Below are positions 1-8,018 of a stretch of DNA of 64,000 nucleotides, piece after piece. Positions within the stretch are counted from its first letter, which is position 1. Each line of letters opens with the position of its first letter. This DNA comes from Adlercreutzia sp. ZJ304 (GTDB lineage: Bacteria > Actinomycetota > Coriobacteriia > Coriobacteriales > Eggerthellaceae). Location of the stretch: positions 62,001 through 126,000 of the forward strand of contig NZ_JAAKEG010000003.1 in NCBI RefSeq assembly GCF_011039075.1, written 5' to 3'. The notes below the pieces were generated by a model. That model was not told where the DNA came from. It worked only from the letters and a program-made list of their open reading frames with translations, and ran no database searches. Both the position numbers and the translations under genes were made by a program.

Positions 1-2
1 GC

Positions 3-719
3 AAAAAAATAATACGCCGCATCATGTGGGTCATAGTGTTTGCGCTAATAGCTGCTTTGGTGGCATCTGTGGCTCTGTTTAGCGTTTTTCGATGGTACAC
101 ATTTGATGATGTTGCTGATATGGTGGGCACATGGCAGCTTGAAGGCAGCGGAATGCAGGTGGAAATTAGCGACACAACAATACGCTTGAATGAAGATGTG
201 GCGTATAAGTATTCAATTAATCCTACAGACAAAACGATATCTTTCAAGTTTGGCAATATGGCAGGACAGGGGCGATATCGTTTTTCGCTAGACCGCCAAC
301 AGCTTTCTATAACCGATGGCGAATTCGATTTTTGGAGCACGCTTTTCGAGGACATTCCATGGACGGTAGCTGCGTTGTTTAGCGAATGGTTTGGAATGGG
401 ACAACTTACGCCCGGTATTGGCGATGGTGTTACAGCCCTTACGAAGCCGCTGGATGTGCCGGCGAATGATTCTGCAGCGAATGACACCGGTGCGTTAGAT
501 CCTACATTAGACGGTCAAAATTCGGGACAAGAAAATGGTGCCTCAGATGCGACGAATGCTAGCGATGCGGATGGGGCAGGTGATTCGTCAGATGCCGATA
601 GAGCGGCTAATCCCGATGAAAAAGGCGACGGATCGCATTCTGAATCTTCCGATGATTCGGCTAGTTCCAATGTGCGCGATGTTGACGCATTAGATGTTCC
701 CTCCGATGTGAGCGCATAG
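3..719 (+). CDS. Membrane-anchored protein with acidic tail (5' end probably outside window)
   Basis: The frame is open to the left edge, reading a Lys/Arg-rich stretch (AKKIIRRI) straight into the first ATG at 24, so the true start is probably upstream of the window. One membrane segment follows (about residues 2-22 counted from that ATG), then a small globular domain of about 85 residues containing VGTWQLEGSG and a lipocalin-like run of short strands. The C-terminal 90 residues are a disordered Asp/Ser/Ala-rich tail. Topology suggests an extracytoplasmic small domain. I recognise no named family. It ends 25 bases before the next gene, so the two may be co-transcribed. Confidence 0.7.
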   Translation, partial: KKIIRRIMWVIVFALIAALVASVALFSVFRWYTFDDVADMVGTWQLEGSGMQVEISDTTIRLNEDVAYKYSINPTDKTISFKFGNMAGQGRYRFSLDRQQLSITDGEFDFWSTLFEDIPWTVAALFSEWFGMGQLTPGIGDGVTALTKPLDVPANDSAANDTGALDPTLDGQNSGQENGASDATNASDADGAGDSSDADRAANPDEKGDGSHSESSDDSASSNVRDVDALDVPSDVSA

Positions 720-743
720 GCGCACAATGTTAGGCTGCTAGCG

Positions 744-1178
744 GTGGAAGATTTTGTCAACATTGAATCTGTGGTAGTTGGTGAAGGTCGGTTATCTTTA
801 GAAGTTGTGCTGGCACCGGGCATTCCTCATACTACTGATGCGCGCATGGCGAAGATGGCATGTTGCCGCTGTTCGGCGCTGCCGATTCACACATGCATAA
901 ACAAAGCGGGTCCAACATTTGGTAGCGTTATTGACCGCACGTCGCTTCCACATTTGTTGGAGCATTTAATCATAGATGCGCAAGTGCACAATTCTCGCAC
1001 TAAGCCTTCACAAAGATTTGTGGGAACTACAAATTGGGTTGATGAGGGGGCGGGGCGCGCTCATATTGAAGTAAACTTCTATGATGACCTAATAGCATTG
1101 CGTGCTGTGAAGGATGCGGTCGCGGTTTTGAACGATATACTTTCTGAATACGGAACAATAAGAGGCGGTAGACAATGA
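744..1178 (+). CDS. Small protein resembling the cyanophycin-synthetase N-terminal domain
   Basis: 144 residues from a GTG start with no clear ribosome site. The central segment LPHLLEHLIIDAQ, followed by a Thr-Lys-Pro region, GTTNWV and a strand-helix pair ending in NFYDDLIALRAVKDAVAVLN, resembles the region of cyanophycin synthetases that reads HVxEHVxLELQ ... GRTR ... EYxDE ... AxxAAVxL. No ATP-grasp or Mur-ligase part is present, so it cannot be a synthetase by itself. Its stop overlaps the start of the aminotransferase (ATGA), indicating translational coupling and a shared pathway. The function is unknown; the family resemblance is by eye only. Confidence 0.65.
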   Translation: MEDFVNIESVVVGEGRLSLEVVLAPGIPHTTDARMAKMACCRCSALPIHTCINKAGPTFGSVIDRTSLPHLLEHLIIDAQVHNSRTKPSQRFVGTTNWVDEGAGRAHIEVNFYDDLIALRAVKDAVAVLNDILSEYGTIRGGRQ

Positions 1179-2470
1179 CTGCGCATTTGGAATTTGACAG
1201 ATCAGACGACAAGGTTGCTAATCGCATACATAAGATGCGCTCGTCTCCGGTGCGCGACTTGTTTAGTGCCGCTACGCGCGACGACGTTATTTCGCTTTCG
1301 GGTGGCATGCCCGATGTGCGCTTGTTGCCGGTTGAAGAAGTTGACCGCGCCATTGAAGCGGCAATGCACAGCCCAAAAGACCGCGCAGAGGCGCTGCAGT
1401 ATGGCTCGACCGAGGGGCGCCCCGGCATGCGCAGCGTGGTATGCGACTTAGTTCGCGATGTAGGCATACGCTGTAAACCCGAGAATGTGCTGCTAACTTC
1501 TGGTGCGCAAGAAGCGCTAGATTTAATAGGTAAAACATTTATTGATGCAGGCGACATAATTATTACGGAAGGACCTACATATTTAACTGCTTTGCAGGCA
1601 TTTTCAGCATACGAGCCTGAAGTTCACTTTGTGGAGTGCGACGAAGGTGGCATGCGTATGGATTTGCTGGAAGCCGAACTTGAGCGCATAGGACACAATA
1701 ACCCTAGGCTGAAATTTGCGTATGTAATTCCCAATTTCCAGAACCCTAGTGGCGTTACTATGACACCCGAGCGCCGTCGGCGTTTGGTTGAACTTTCGCA
1801 CGAATACAACTTCATAATTGTGGAAGATGATCCATACGGGCGCATTCGTTTTGAAGGCGGTCATCAAATTCCATGCAAAGCTTTAGATGATGAAGTTGTG
1901 TATCTGGGCACCATTTCAAAGATATTTGCACCCGGATTGCGCGTGGGCTGGGTAGTTGCACCGCGGCATGTGTTGTCAAAGCTGTCGTTGGTAAAGCAGG
2001 GGACCGACTTGTGCGGTAGTTCAATTGACCAGTCAATTGTGCAGCATTATTTCACCGACACACCATGGCAGCGCGTGCTGCAGAAGTTTATTAGCGTGTA
2101 TACCGAGCGCCGCGATGCTATGCTGGCGGCGCTGGAAGAATATTTTCCGCCCGAAGCTACTTGGACGCATCCGGAGGGCGGTCTGTTTATTTGGGTAACG
2201 CTGCCAGAATACGTAGATACGGGTAGCATGCTTGCCGAGGCGCTGGACGCAGGCGTTACATATGTGCCGGGCGATTCGTTCTATCCGAAGGCTAGCGGCG
2301 GCAAGAATTGCATGCGTATTAATTTTAGTTACGAAAGTCCGGAGAATTTGACTGAGGCTATTCGTCGCTTGGCAGAGGTTATAGAACGCAGGCTAGAGTT
2401 ATACCGCGTGTTTATAGATGCCGGCGCTATAGATCCTAGTCGCGCGCCCATCAATGTTCATATGCGTTAA
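1175..2470 (+). CDS. PLP-dependent aminotransferase (LysN/2-aminoadipate or MocR-like fold)
   Basis: 431-residue fold-type I aminotransferase. It has the N-terminal LSGGMPD motif, YGSTEGRPGMR, the PLP-site Asn/Pro segment PNFQNPSGVTM, the EDDPYGRIRF motif with the cofactor Asp, and the Schiff-base lysine at about residue 249 in TISKIFAPGLRVGWV. No GntR-type DNA-binding domain is present, so it is a stand-alone enzyme related to LysN and multi-substrate aromatic/2-aminoadipate transaminases rather than a MocR regulator. The organism also encodes indolepyruvate oxidoreductase in this window, so transamination of aromatic amino acids is an attractive but unproven role. It is coupled to the upstream gene by an ATGA overlap. 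Confidence 0.9.
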   Translation: MTAHLEFDRSDDKVANRIHKMRSSPVRDLFSAATRDDVISLSGGMPDVRLLPVEEVDRAIEAAMHSPKDRAEALQYGSTEGRPGMRSVVCDLVRDVGIRCKPENVLLTSGAQEALDLIGKTFIDAGDIIITEGPTYLTALQAFSAYEPEVHFVECDEGGMRMDLLEAELERIGHNNPRLKFAYVIPNFQNPSGVTMTPERRRRLVELSHEYNFIIVEDDPYGRIRFEGGHQIPCKALDDEVVYLGTISKIFAPGLRVGWVVAPRHVLSKLSLVKQGTDLCGSSIDQSIVQHYFTDTPWQRVLQKFISVYTERRDAMLAALEEYFPPEATWTHPEGGLFIWVTLPEYVDTGSMLAEALDAGVTYVPGDSFYPKASGGKNCMRINFSYESPENLTEAIRRLAEVIERRLELYRVFIDAGAIDPSRAPINVHMR

Positions 2471-2513
2471 CAATAGCAATCAAGTTAACTGTTATTGCTT
2501 TGCTTTTGGCTAA
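2471..2513 (+). terminator. Possible intrinsic terminator after the aminotransferase gene
   Basis: The arms CAAtAGCAAT and ATTGCTTTG can form a nine-pair stem with one bulged base, followed by a T-rich stretch. The loop is about 13 bases. It lies directly after the stop codon. The stem is weak, so the call is tentative. Confidence 0.35.
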
Positions 2514-2631
2514 TACTTAATAGTTCGCTATTAATTTACGAAAAAGGTGCACGCGCAATTTGCCGAGTGATATTTGAGCTAGAATGAAGAAAGAAACACC
2601 GATAAACTCGATTTGAGAAAAGGGTGCTGGT

Positions 2632-3639
2632 ATGGGTTTGAAGGTTGCGGTTCTGATGGGCGGAAGCTCTTTCGAGCGGAAATTTTCGCTGGAAAGTGGC
2701 AAGCGCGTGTGTGATGCGCTTGAAGAAGCGGGTCATAAGGTTATTCCGCTAGATACGGTTCCCGATTTAGTTCCCACGCTTCGCAGCGAAAAACCCGATG
2801 TTGTGTATAACGCGCTTCACGGCAAGCACGGCGAAGATGGCACAGTACAAAGCTTGTTGGAATTTTTGGGTATTCCGTTTGTGGGTTCGCCTGCAAGTGT
2901 TTGTCATCGCGCCTACAATAAAGATGCGCTTCATTCCAGCGTGCAAAAATATCGCGACATAACAGGGGATACAGGTGTGGCAAGCTGGCCTCAGGGTATC
3001 TTTGTGGCGCGCGATGCTTTTAAGGATATGGGTGCGGCTACAGCGCTAGATTTGGTACCAGAGCGTGTTGCCGGTGGTTTTCCTGTGGTGGTGAAGCCGG
3101 CTCATGGTGGAAGTGCACTTGGCGTGCATAAAGTGCACGATCAAGAGCATTTAGGCGAAGCTGTTTTGGATGCGCTTTCCTACGATGATGCGGTCAATAT
3201 TGAGCAATGGGTCGATGGCGTAGAGGTGTCGGTATCTATTTTGGGAAGCGGCTGGGATGCTCACGCTTTGCCGCCTGTGGAAATAGTGGCTCATGGTGAA
3301 TTTTACGATGCCGAAGCGCGCCTGAACGATGAATTGGTCGATTTCCACTGTCCGGTGCGGCTGGAATCGCTTTCGCCTGATATTGAACAGGCGCAGGCTA
3401 TCCGTGCCGAAATTGAACGTGCGGCACTTGAGGTATATCGCGCTTACAGTGTGCGCGATTTAGGGCGTATCGACCTTATTTGGGATGGTGCGCAAGCGAA
3501 ATGCTTTGAAGTGGATGTGTCGCCCGGCATGACTTCTCATTCGCTGTTCCCAACATCTTGCGAAGCGGCAGGTTTGTCGCTTACAGCTGTTATGGATGAA
3601 TTGGTGAATGTGGCTGTAAGTAGAGCTCCTCTTTTCTAA
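2632..3639 (+). CDS. ddl: D-alanine--D-alanine ligase
   Basis: 335 residues, normal length for Ddl. It forms the D-Ala-D-Ala dipeptide for peptidoglycan in the cytoplasm using ATP. The signature LMGGSSFER is at residues 8-16 with the catalytic Glu15, HGKHGEDG is at 63-70 followed by LLEFLGIPFVGS, the ATP-grasp loop is FPVVVKPAHGGSALGV, and DVSPGMTSHS is near 297. The usual metal-binding Asn before the PGMT motif is Asp here (EVDVSPGMT), a conservative change worth noting. The start has an AAAGG-like site. It stands alone between spacers, with no murF or alr neighbours. Confidence 0.93.
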   Translation: MGLKVAVLMGGSSFERKFSLESGKRVCDALEEAGHKVIPLDTVPDLVPTLRSEKPDVVYNALHGKHGEDGTVQSLLEFLGIPFVGSPASVCHRAYNKDALHSSVQKYRDITGDTGVASWPQGIFVARDAFKDMGAATALDLVPERVAGGFPVVVKPAHGGSALGVHKVHDQEHLGEAVLDALSYDDAVNIEQWVDGVEVSVSILGSGWDAHALPPVEIVAHGEFYDAEARLNDELVDFHCPVRLESLSPDIEQAQAIRAEIERAALEVYRAYSVRDLGRIDLIWDGAQAKCFEVDVSPGMTSHSLFPTSCEAAGLSLTAVMDELVNVAVSRAPLF

Positions 3640-3711
3640 CTGGAACTTTACGAATAAGTTTCCAACAGATGTTTTAGGTACATTGAGGCGTTTTGATAGG
3701 GTTCTAGTACG

Positions 3712-3717
3712 TATAAT
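3712..3717 (+). promoter_or_regulatory. Consensus -10 box for the stress-protein pair
   Basis: A perfect TATAAT lies 33 bases before the AUG of the YtxH-like gene, giving an expected start near 3724 and a leader of about 27 bases with the AGGAGG ribosome site at 3740-3745. No good -35 box is visible at the expected distance. Confidence 0.55.
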
Positions 3718-3750
3718 GCGGGCACGGTTCGAAAATGCTAGGAGGCAGCA

Positions 3751-4296
3751 ATGAACAAGTTTATGTATTTCATAGTTGGTGGAGCTATCGGTGCTGTTGG
3801 CGCGCTACTATTTGCGCCGCGTACTGGCGAAGAAACGCGCAATATGGTAGCCGATTATGCTGGTAGTGTTGCAAATGACGCTCAGGCTCTCGGAGCTAAA
3901 GCAGCTGAAAGTATTCAAAGTGGCGTACAGCAGGTAACTGAAAAGGGTCAAGAAGCATTCGATAATGTACAGAATGCTGCTGGCAATGCTGCAAATGCTG
4001 CGGTTGATAAAAATGATGAACTTCGCGCCAAGATTGAGGCAGCACGCGATCGTATTGCTGCTCAGGTAAAACAGAATGCACAGGAAAGCGCTGCTGCTGT
4101 TGAAGGTGAAGCTCCCAAAATTGCCGACAAAGCTAAGCAGGCTGTAGACAATGCTAAGGCTGCTGCCGCTGGTGCTTTAGGTAATGCGGCTGATGCTGTA
4201 AAAGGCGCTGTGGACAAAGTTAGTGCTACAGCTCAAGATGGCGCTAAAAAAGTTGATGAGAAAATTGAAGAAGCCGAAGAGAAATCTAAGAAATAG
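3751..4296 (+). CDS. YtxH-domain stress-type protein
   Basis: 181 residues. The N-terminus has a membrane/amphipathic segment FIVGGAIGAVGALLFAPRTGEETR, the hallmark of YtxH proteins. The remainder is a long Ala/Lys/Asp-rich helical region resembling LEA/apolipoprotein repeats, with no catalytic motif. YtxH members are general-stress proteins of unknown biochemical role. It has a strong AGGAGG site and a TATAAT box upstream, and it is followed after nine bases by the PRC-barrel protein, so the two form an operon. Confidence 0.8.
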   Translation: MNKFMYFIVGGAIGAVGALLFAPRTGEETRNMVADYAGSVANDAQALGAKAAESIQSGVQQVTEKGQEAFDNVQNAAGNAANAAVDKNDELRAKIEAARDRIAAQVKQNAQESAAAVEGEAPKIADKAKQAVDNAKAAAAGALGNAADAVKGAVDKVSATAQDGAKKVDEKIEEAEEKSKK

Positions 4297-4305
4297 CCTA
4301 GTCTT

Positions 4306-5163
4306 ATGAACAAACAGCTTGAAAGCGGCTTGCAAAGCGTTAGTGCGCTTACAGGTAAGCATGTATGGATGGGTCGTCTGAAACAGGGCGACTCAGATGC
4401 CATAAAGAAGGTGGGCAGAGTACGCGCGTGCGTATTCCATCCAAAACAGAAGCGCTGCGTTGGGTTGCTCGTGAAGCGTCCCGATGTGGCGCTTATGTTT
4501 CATAGAGCTGATATGTTTGTGGCGTACAACGGTTTCGATGTGGTCGATGGAAACATAGTAGTACGCGAGGGGTCGCAGAATATCGACAAAGGTGCATGTA
4601 AAAGGCTAGGTGTGAACCTAGACGATTGTGTGCTGTGGCTTGGTCTTGCGGTCATGTGCGAGGACGGCACAGATTTTGGCATAGTAGGCGATGTGCTGTT
4701 TCACCCGGAAACCGGCGCTATAGAAACGCTGGTGGTTAGCAAGGGCGCAACGGCTAATACATTGCTAGGTCAACGAAACATACCCGCAAGCGCTATTCGT
4801 GGTTTTAAGCGCGGTATGGGTACTCAGCTATACGTCTCAGATGACGATGATTCTTCGGCGCTTGGGTGCATTTTGGTAGACGATTCCGTGAAAGAAATTG
4901 ATGTCAGCGGTGGCGTTGCGGAGAAAGCCGGAGCAGCAACTGCTGTAGCTGCCGACAAGGCACAGCGCGTAGTGAAAAAAGTTAAGCCAAAGGCACAAGA
5001 GGCAATTGACAAGGCAAAGCCTACCGTACAAAAGGCATCAAAAGCTGCCGGTGCTGCGGTCGATAAGGGTGCATATGTTACAGGCAGGCAGTTTGGTCGT
5101 GCCACTGGCATGTTTGGTGCCTTCAAAGACGAATTCGACAAGGCACTACATTCCGACGAATAG
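4306..5163 (+). CDS. Tandem PRC-barrel protein with helical Ala/Lys-rich tail
   Basis: 285 residues. Two PRC-barrel-like beta domains can be read: one at about 12-90 (LTGKHVWMGRL ... GRVRACVFHPKQKRCVGLLVKRPD) and one at about 100-175 (DFGIVGDVLFHPETGAIETLVVSKG). The C-terminal 100 residues are Ala/Lys-rich and predicted helical, similar in style to the preceding YtxH-like protein. PRC barrels are found in RNA-processing and photosystem-associated proteins and in stress proteins. The partnership with YtxH suggests an envelope-stress role (inference). The ribosome site before this ATG is poor, consistent with translational coupling. Confidence 0.75.
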   Translation: MNKQLESGLQSVSALTGKHVWMGRLKQGDSDAIKKVGRVRACVFHPKQKRCVGLLVKRPDVALMFHRADMFVAYNGFDVVDGNIVVREGSQNIDKGACKRLGVNLDDCVLWLGLAVMCEDGTDFGIVGDVLFHPETGAIETLVVSKGATANTLLGQRNIPASAIRGFKRGMGTQLYVSDDDDSSALGCILVDDSVKEIDVSGGVAEKAGAATAVAADKAQRVVKKVKPKAQEAIDKAKPTVQKASKAAGAAVDKGAYVTGRQFGRATGMFGAFKDEFDKALHSDE

Positions 5164-5203
5164 TACAATGTTGGCGTAGGAAATCACCTAAAGAGGAGGC
5201 ATA

Positions 5204-6151
5204 ATGCCTAAGATTACTGCTGCTGACGTTCGCGTCCCTATGGATGTTCCCGCGGAATCGCGCGATGTGTACATCTCGAACTTCCTAAAGGCTACCCGCA
5301 ATACCGGACGACTAATGTTGTTTGCGTGCGACCAAAAGGTCGAACACATGAACAAAGATTTTTATGGTGAAGGTATTGATGAAGCCGATGCCAAGCCTGA
5401 GCATCTATTCCAAATAGGGAATGAAGGTGTTATAGGTATTTTGGCAGGTCAGCGCGGTCTTGTTGCGCAATATGCGGCTGATTATCCAGATATCAATTAT
5501 CTAATAAAGATGAACAGCAAGACTAATTTGGTTAGCACCAAGCAGGAAGATCCCTATTCACCACAACTGACCGATTTAGAAGCAGTACTTCAGATGCGCG
5601 AAAACGGCGTAAACATTGTTGGCTTGGGATACACAATTTATTTGGGTAGCGAATACGAGGCAACTATGATGGCAGAGGCTGGGCAACTTATTGCTCAGGC
5701 GCACGAGCAAGGGCTTCTTGTAGTGCTTTGGATTTATCCGCGCGGCAAAGCAGTAACTGCTGAAAAAGATCCAGATCTTATTGCTGGTGCCGCTGGTGTG
5801 GCGCTATGCTTAGGTGCCGATTTTGTAAAGGTGAACCCGCCAAAGCCAGAAGACGGACGCACTCCGGCACAGGCTTTACATGTTGCCAGCATGGCAGCTG
5901 GGCGCACCGGCTTGGTTTGCGCAGGCGGCTCTACTGTAGATGCAGAAACATTCCTAACACAGCTGCATGACCAGATTCATGTAGGTGGCGCATGTGGTAA
6001 CGCAACAGGGCGCAACATTCACCAGCGCAGTTTAGATGAGGCTACTCGCTTAACCAAGGCTATCAGCGCAATTACGCTGGCTGATTACAGTGTTGAAGAT
6101 GCTCTGGAAGTTTTCGAAGGCAAAAAGCAATTCAGCTATAGCGATATTTAA
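5204..6151 (+). CDS. Class I (DhnA/archaeal-type) fructose-bisphosphate aldolase family protein
   Basis: 315-residue TIM-barrel aldolase of the DeoC/LacD-DhnA group. It has FACDQKVEHMN at the N-terminus, GLGYTIYLGSE, the WIYPRGKAV motif, and DFVKVNPPKPEDGR with the likely Schiff-base lysine near residue 209, then CAGGSTVDAE for phosphate binding. It would cleave or form fructose 1,6-bisphosphate in the cytoplasm; the 2-amino-3,7-dideoxy-heptulosonate activity of some relatives cannot be excluded. It has a strong AGAGGAGG site. It is followed by palindromic repeat A, which ends in nine T and should terminate its transcript. Confidence 0.88.
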   Translation: MPKITAADVRVPMDVPAESRDVYISNFLKATRNTGRLMLFACDQKVEHMNKDFYGEGIDEADAKPEHLFQIGNEGVIGILAGQRGLVAQYAADYPDINYLIKMNSKTNLVSTKQEDPYSPQLTDLEAVLQMRENGVNIVGLGYTIYLGSEYEATMMAEAGQLIAQAHEQGLLVVLWIYPRGKAVTAEKDPDLIAGAAGVALCLGADFVKVNPPKPEDGRTPAQALHVASMAAGRTGLVCAGGSTVDAETFLTQLHDQIHVGGACGNATGRNIHQRSLDEATRLTKAISAITLADYSVEDALEVFEGKKQFSYSDI

Positions 6152-6173
6152 GCTAAATAGCGCTAAATCATAC

Positions 6174-6242
6174 AAGAATCAGAAGGGGTTACGTTCAGAA
6201 GCTACGCAGCTTTCACGTCGCCCCTTCTGGTTCTTTTTTTTT
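6174..6242 (+). repeat. Palindromic repeat copy A / terminator
   Basis: The outer arms AGAATCAGAAGGGG and CCCCTTCTGGTTCT flank a conserved core (GTTCAGAAGCT, a short loop, AGCTTTCAC), and the right arm runs into nine T at 6234-6242. It directly follows the aldolase stop and should act as an intrinsic terminator. Near-identical copy B lies at 9262-9323 in the opposite orientation. Confidence 0.85.
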
Positions 6243-6272
6243 GACGCAATATGTATGCCCGACGTATGAAAT

Positions 6273-6340
6273 CGGAAGGACTATGTTCAGAAGCTTTCGC
6301 AGTTTTCATTTCGCTTCTCCGCATCGCCAGAATCTGCGTG
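6273..6340 (+). repeat. Palindromic repeat copy D (divergent)
   Basis: It carries the same core as copy A in diverged form (ATGTTCAGAAGCTTTCGCAG) and the 3' extension ATCGCCAGAATCTG, which matches the tail of copy C at 61440-61455. It lies in tandem with copy A. Confidence 0.65.
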
Positions 6341-6668
6341 AGAACTGTGTCTTTTCGATTAGAGTATTTACTCATTATTTACAAAATTTTCGGCAAACCA
6401 CTTTTCCCCATTGCATAGAAATTCGCTAATCAGACGTATGTTTTCGGTGCGATCCTTCATGCGCTCAAAATGATTTATAAGGTCTTATTAGTGATTTGGC
6501 TACTGGTTATACATCAGAAGACTTCACTAAAGCAAAATTGCAAGTTCTTGTTCACTCGTCGATTCTTTGGATGCGGATTGCGCAGAAGATAGGTTGCTTT
6601 CATCGTTAATACTTATATCCGTGTATGGCAATAATTTATAGTACAACGCATACAATATGCTAGGTCTG

Positions 6669-6674
6669 TATAAT
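6669..6674 (+). promoter_or_regulatory. -10 box placing the transcript start on the AUG (possible leaderless mRNA)
   Basis: TATAAT ends seven bases before the ATG at 6681, so the expected transcription start coincides with the start codon. There is no Shine-Dalgarno sequence before that ATG. No -35 box is evident. Confidence 0.4.
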
Positions 6675-6680
6675 ATAGAT

Positions 6681-7088
6681 ATGAGATACATAACAGACAT
6701 ACATGCATTAAATCTGCCTTGTTCTCTTGGAACTACTGGAGATTGGCATCGCTTTGGTATTCAATGGAAAGAACCCCGTATGCTTGCTACAGAAGATCTG
6801 CCTTGGGGTACATGGGGCATCGAGTGCGACAGCGATGCCAAAATACCTGAACACGAAAACGAAAGATTCAGTGTTGCCAATCATGTGCGCGCTATAGCAG
6901 ACATGATTGCGCTTGGAAGATTTTCTGTGGCGCAAGGTTCAAGCGAAGATTATCTGGATGGACACGATTACGACGAAGAAATAGTAACCCATATAGCTAT
7001 GCTGAAAGATACAGACAACTGGGATGATATTTCTCGATTCATGGAACAAGAATACGGCGAAACTTGGACGCGGGCAAAAAGCGTATAG
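6681..7088 (+). CDS. Conserved hypothetical protein (IHALNLPCxLGTTGDWH-type)
   Basis: 135 residues from the ATG at 6681; an upstream in-frame ATG at 6657 lies ahead of the -10 box and is unlikely to be used. The N-terminus MRYITDIHALNLPC and the following GDWH motif are the kind of conserved opening seen in small uncharacterised proteins of many Firmicutes and Actinobacteria. I cannot assign a function. The C-terminal half is acidic and helical (HIAMLKDTDNWDDISRFMEQ). It sits in an accessory patch next to repeats and a toxin-antitoxin locus, so a toxin-antitoxin or defence link is possible but unsupported. Confidence 0.65.
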   Translation: MRYITDIHALNLPCSLGTTGDWHRFGIQWKEPRMLATEDLPWGTWGIECDSDAKIPEHENERFSVANHVRAIADMIALGRFSVAQGSSEDYLDGHDYDEEIVTHIAMLKDTDNWDDISRFMEQEYGETWTRAKSV

Positions 7089-7136
7089 CTATTCAGGAAC
7101 ACATCAGTATGCAACATGAATCTGAATGCTGATTGA

Positions 7137-7170
7137 ATTCTTAATCTGAACACCCGTCCAGATTAAGAAT
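7137..7170. terminator. Perfect 12-bp hairpin
   Basis: The arms at 7137-7148 and 7159-7170 are perfectly complementary with a 10-base loop. It is placed 49 bases after the hypothetical gene and has no T-run. It probably ends that transcript. Confidence 0.5.
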
Positions 7171-7280
7171 ATGCATGTCTATATTGCGACTGCAATCAGC
7201 CCGAAAATCACGCCTATCTAAACAACCTCGATATCGAAAAGTGGCATGGCGGTTTTGTGCATAGGTATTTACAGCATAGA

Positions 7281-7319
7281 AACATCATTCACCTGATGCG
7301 CGGTCAGGTGAATGATGTT
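7281..7319 (-). terminator. Perfect 16-bp hairpin downstream of queT
   Basis: The arms at 7281-7296 and 7304-7319 pair perfectly around a seven-base loop, 16 bases past the queT stop codon read on the - strand. There is no clear U-run, but the stem is very strong. Confidence 0.6.
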
Positions 7320-7335
7320 GGCGATCATGCATTCT

Positions 7336-7929
7336 TTAATCGATGCGCTGAAAACGCTGCAGAGCCTTTAGAAGTGGCATTCCAAGCACGTATATAACCA
7401 GCGCTTCTCCTATACCGGTGGCTATAAGACCGAATAAATACATTGGTAAATATGCGCCGTCTAAAGCAATATTAGTAAATGGTATGGTGTAAAAACCTAA
7501 TCCCTGCAAAAGCAACGGCAAATACGCAGGCACTATAAGCGCGTTAGCAAGCACAAAGCACCCTATTGCCAAAGCCGGACGCTGACGTAATTTCCAACAC
7601 AATATAGAGCCAATAAGCGTAGCAGTACTACCAAAGACAACATCCAATAAACCCAACGCACCGGTTCCACTTACCACCATATTCACCAAATTGGCTATTA
7701 CGCATCCTACTGTAAGCCCGGGAATAGCGGCTGGGGTTAGCACCGCAACCACACAAACAGCCTCAGAAATACGAAATTGCACCGGACCCCAAGCTAGCCC
7801 CTGTAACAGCAATATGCAGATTAAAGTTGCAGCAGCATAAAGCGCTGCAATCATGCCGGCTTGCGCAATATAGCGCGACCTAGGCATATTTGCGATCTTG
7901 GTTTTGGACATAGTTACAGAATCGTTCAT
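7336..7929 (-). CDS. queT: QueT-family transporter (queuosine-precursor ECF S component)
   Basis: 197 residues using the ATG at 7929, which has a GGAAAGGAAG ribosome site; the longer frame to 7971 runs into the leader structure. Six or so membrane segments are visible (IAALYAAATLICILLL, VVAVLTPAAIPGLTVGCVIANL and others). The diagnostic segment VQFRISEAVCVVAVLTPAAIPGL matches the QueT motif FRxSEAL. QueT proteins are substrate-binding components of energy-coupling-factor transporters for preQ1/preQ0, supplying the queuosine tRNA modification. No ECF ATPase genes are nearby, so it would use a shared module. Regulation is probably by the leader RNA described separately. Confidence 0.88.
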   Translation of the reverse strand: MNDSVTMSKTKIANMPRSRYIAQAGMIAALYAAATLICILLLQGLAWGPVQFRISEAVCVVAVLTPAAIPGLTVGCVIANLVNMVVSGTGALGLLDVVFGSTATLIGSILCWKLRQRPALAIGCFVLANALIVPAYLPLLLQGLGFYTIPFTNIALDGAYLPMYLFGLIATGIGEALVIYVLGMPLLKALQRFQRID

Positions 7930-7963
7930 GATAACTTCCTTTCCACGCGGCAAAGCCGGGGCT

Positions 7964-8012
7964 ATGGGCAACTAATAAAATCGTGCAAGCAGGGCCCATC
8001 GGTGCAAGCACG
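7964..8012 (-). promoter_or_regulatory. queT leader pseudoknot, candidate preQ1-type riboswitch
   Basis: Read on the - strand, a CGTGC/GCACG stem (8012-8008 with 7986-7982) encloses a loop containing ATGGGC (7999-7994). That loop segment is exactly complementary to GCCCAT just downstream (7969-7964), giving an H-type pseudoknot. A small CGGC-TTT-GCCG hairpin follows immediately before the ribosome site. A TATAAT box (8024-8019) would start the RNA at the first stem. The sequence does not match the short preQ1-I consensus that I know. Confidence 0.45.
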
Positions 8013-8018
8013 TTTGGC

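Larger units (their letters stand above)
6152..6680. other. Intergenic accessory stretch with two palindromic repeats and possible gene debris
   Basis: This 529-base gap holds repeat copies A and D in tandem and the promoter of the next gene. On the + strand between about 6480 and 6608, an uninterrupted frame reads GLISDLATGYTSEDFTKAK and then a hydrophobic-helix-like stretch. It has no start codon and looks like the tail of a decayed gene. The longest open frame (6241-6429) overlaps repeat D and is not credible as a gene. Confidence 0.5.

Noticed and set aside
3640-3675. Terminator after ddl
   Set aside because: The GGAACTT/AAGTTTCC arms need a bulge and there is no T-run; too weak to call.
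6241-6429. Open frame of 62 codons downstream of the aldolase
   Set aside because: It overlaps palindromic repeat D, lacks a ribosome site and has unnatural composition.
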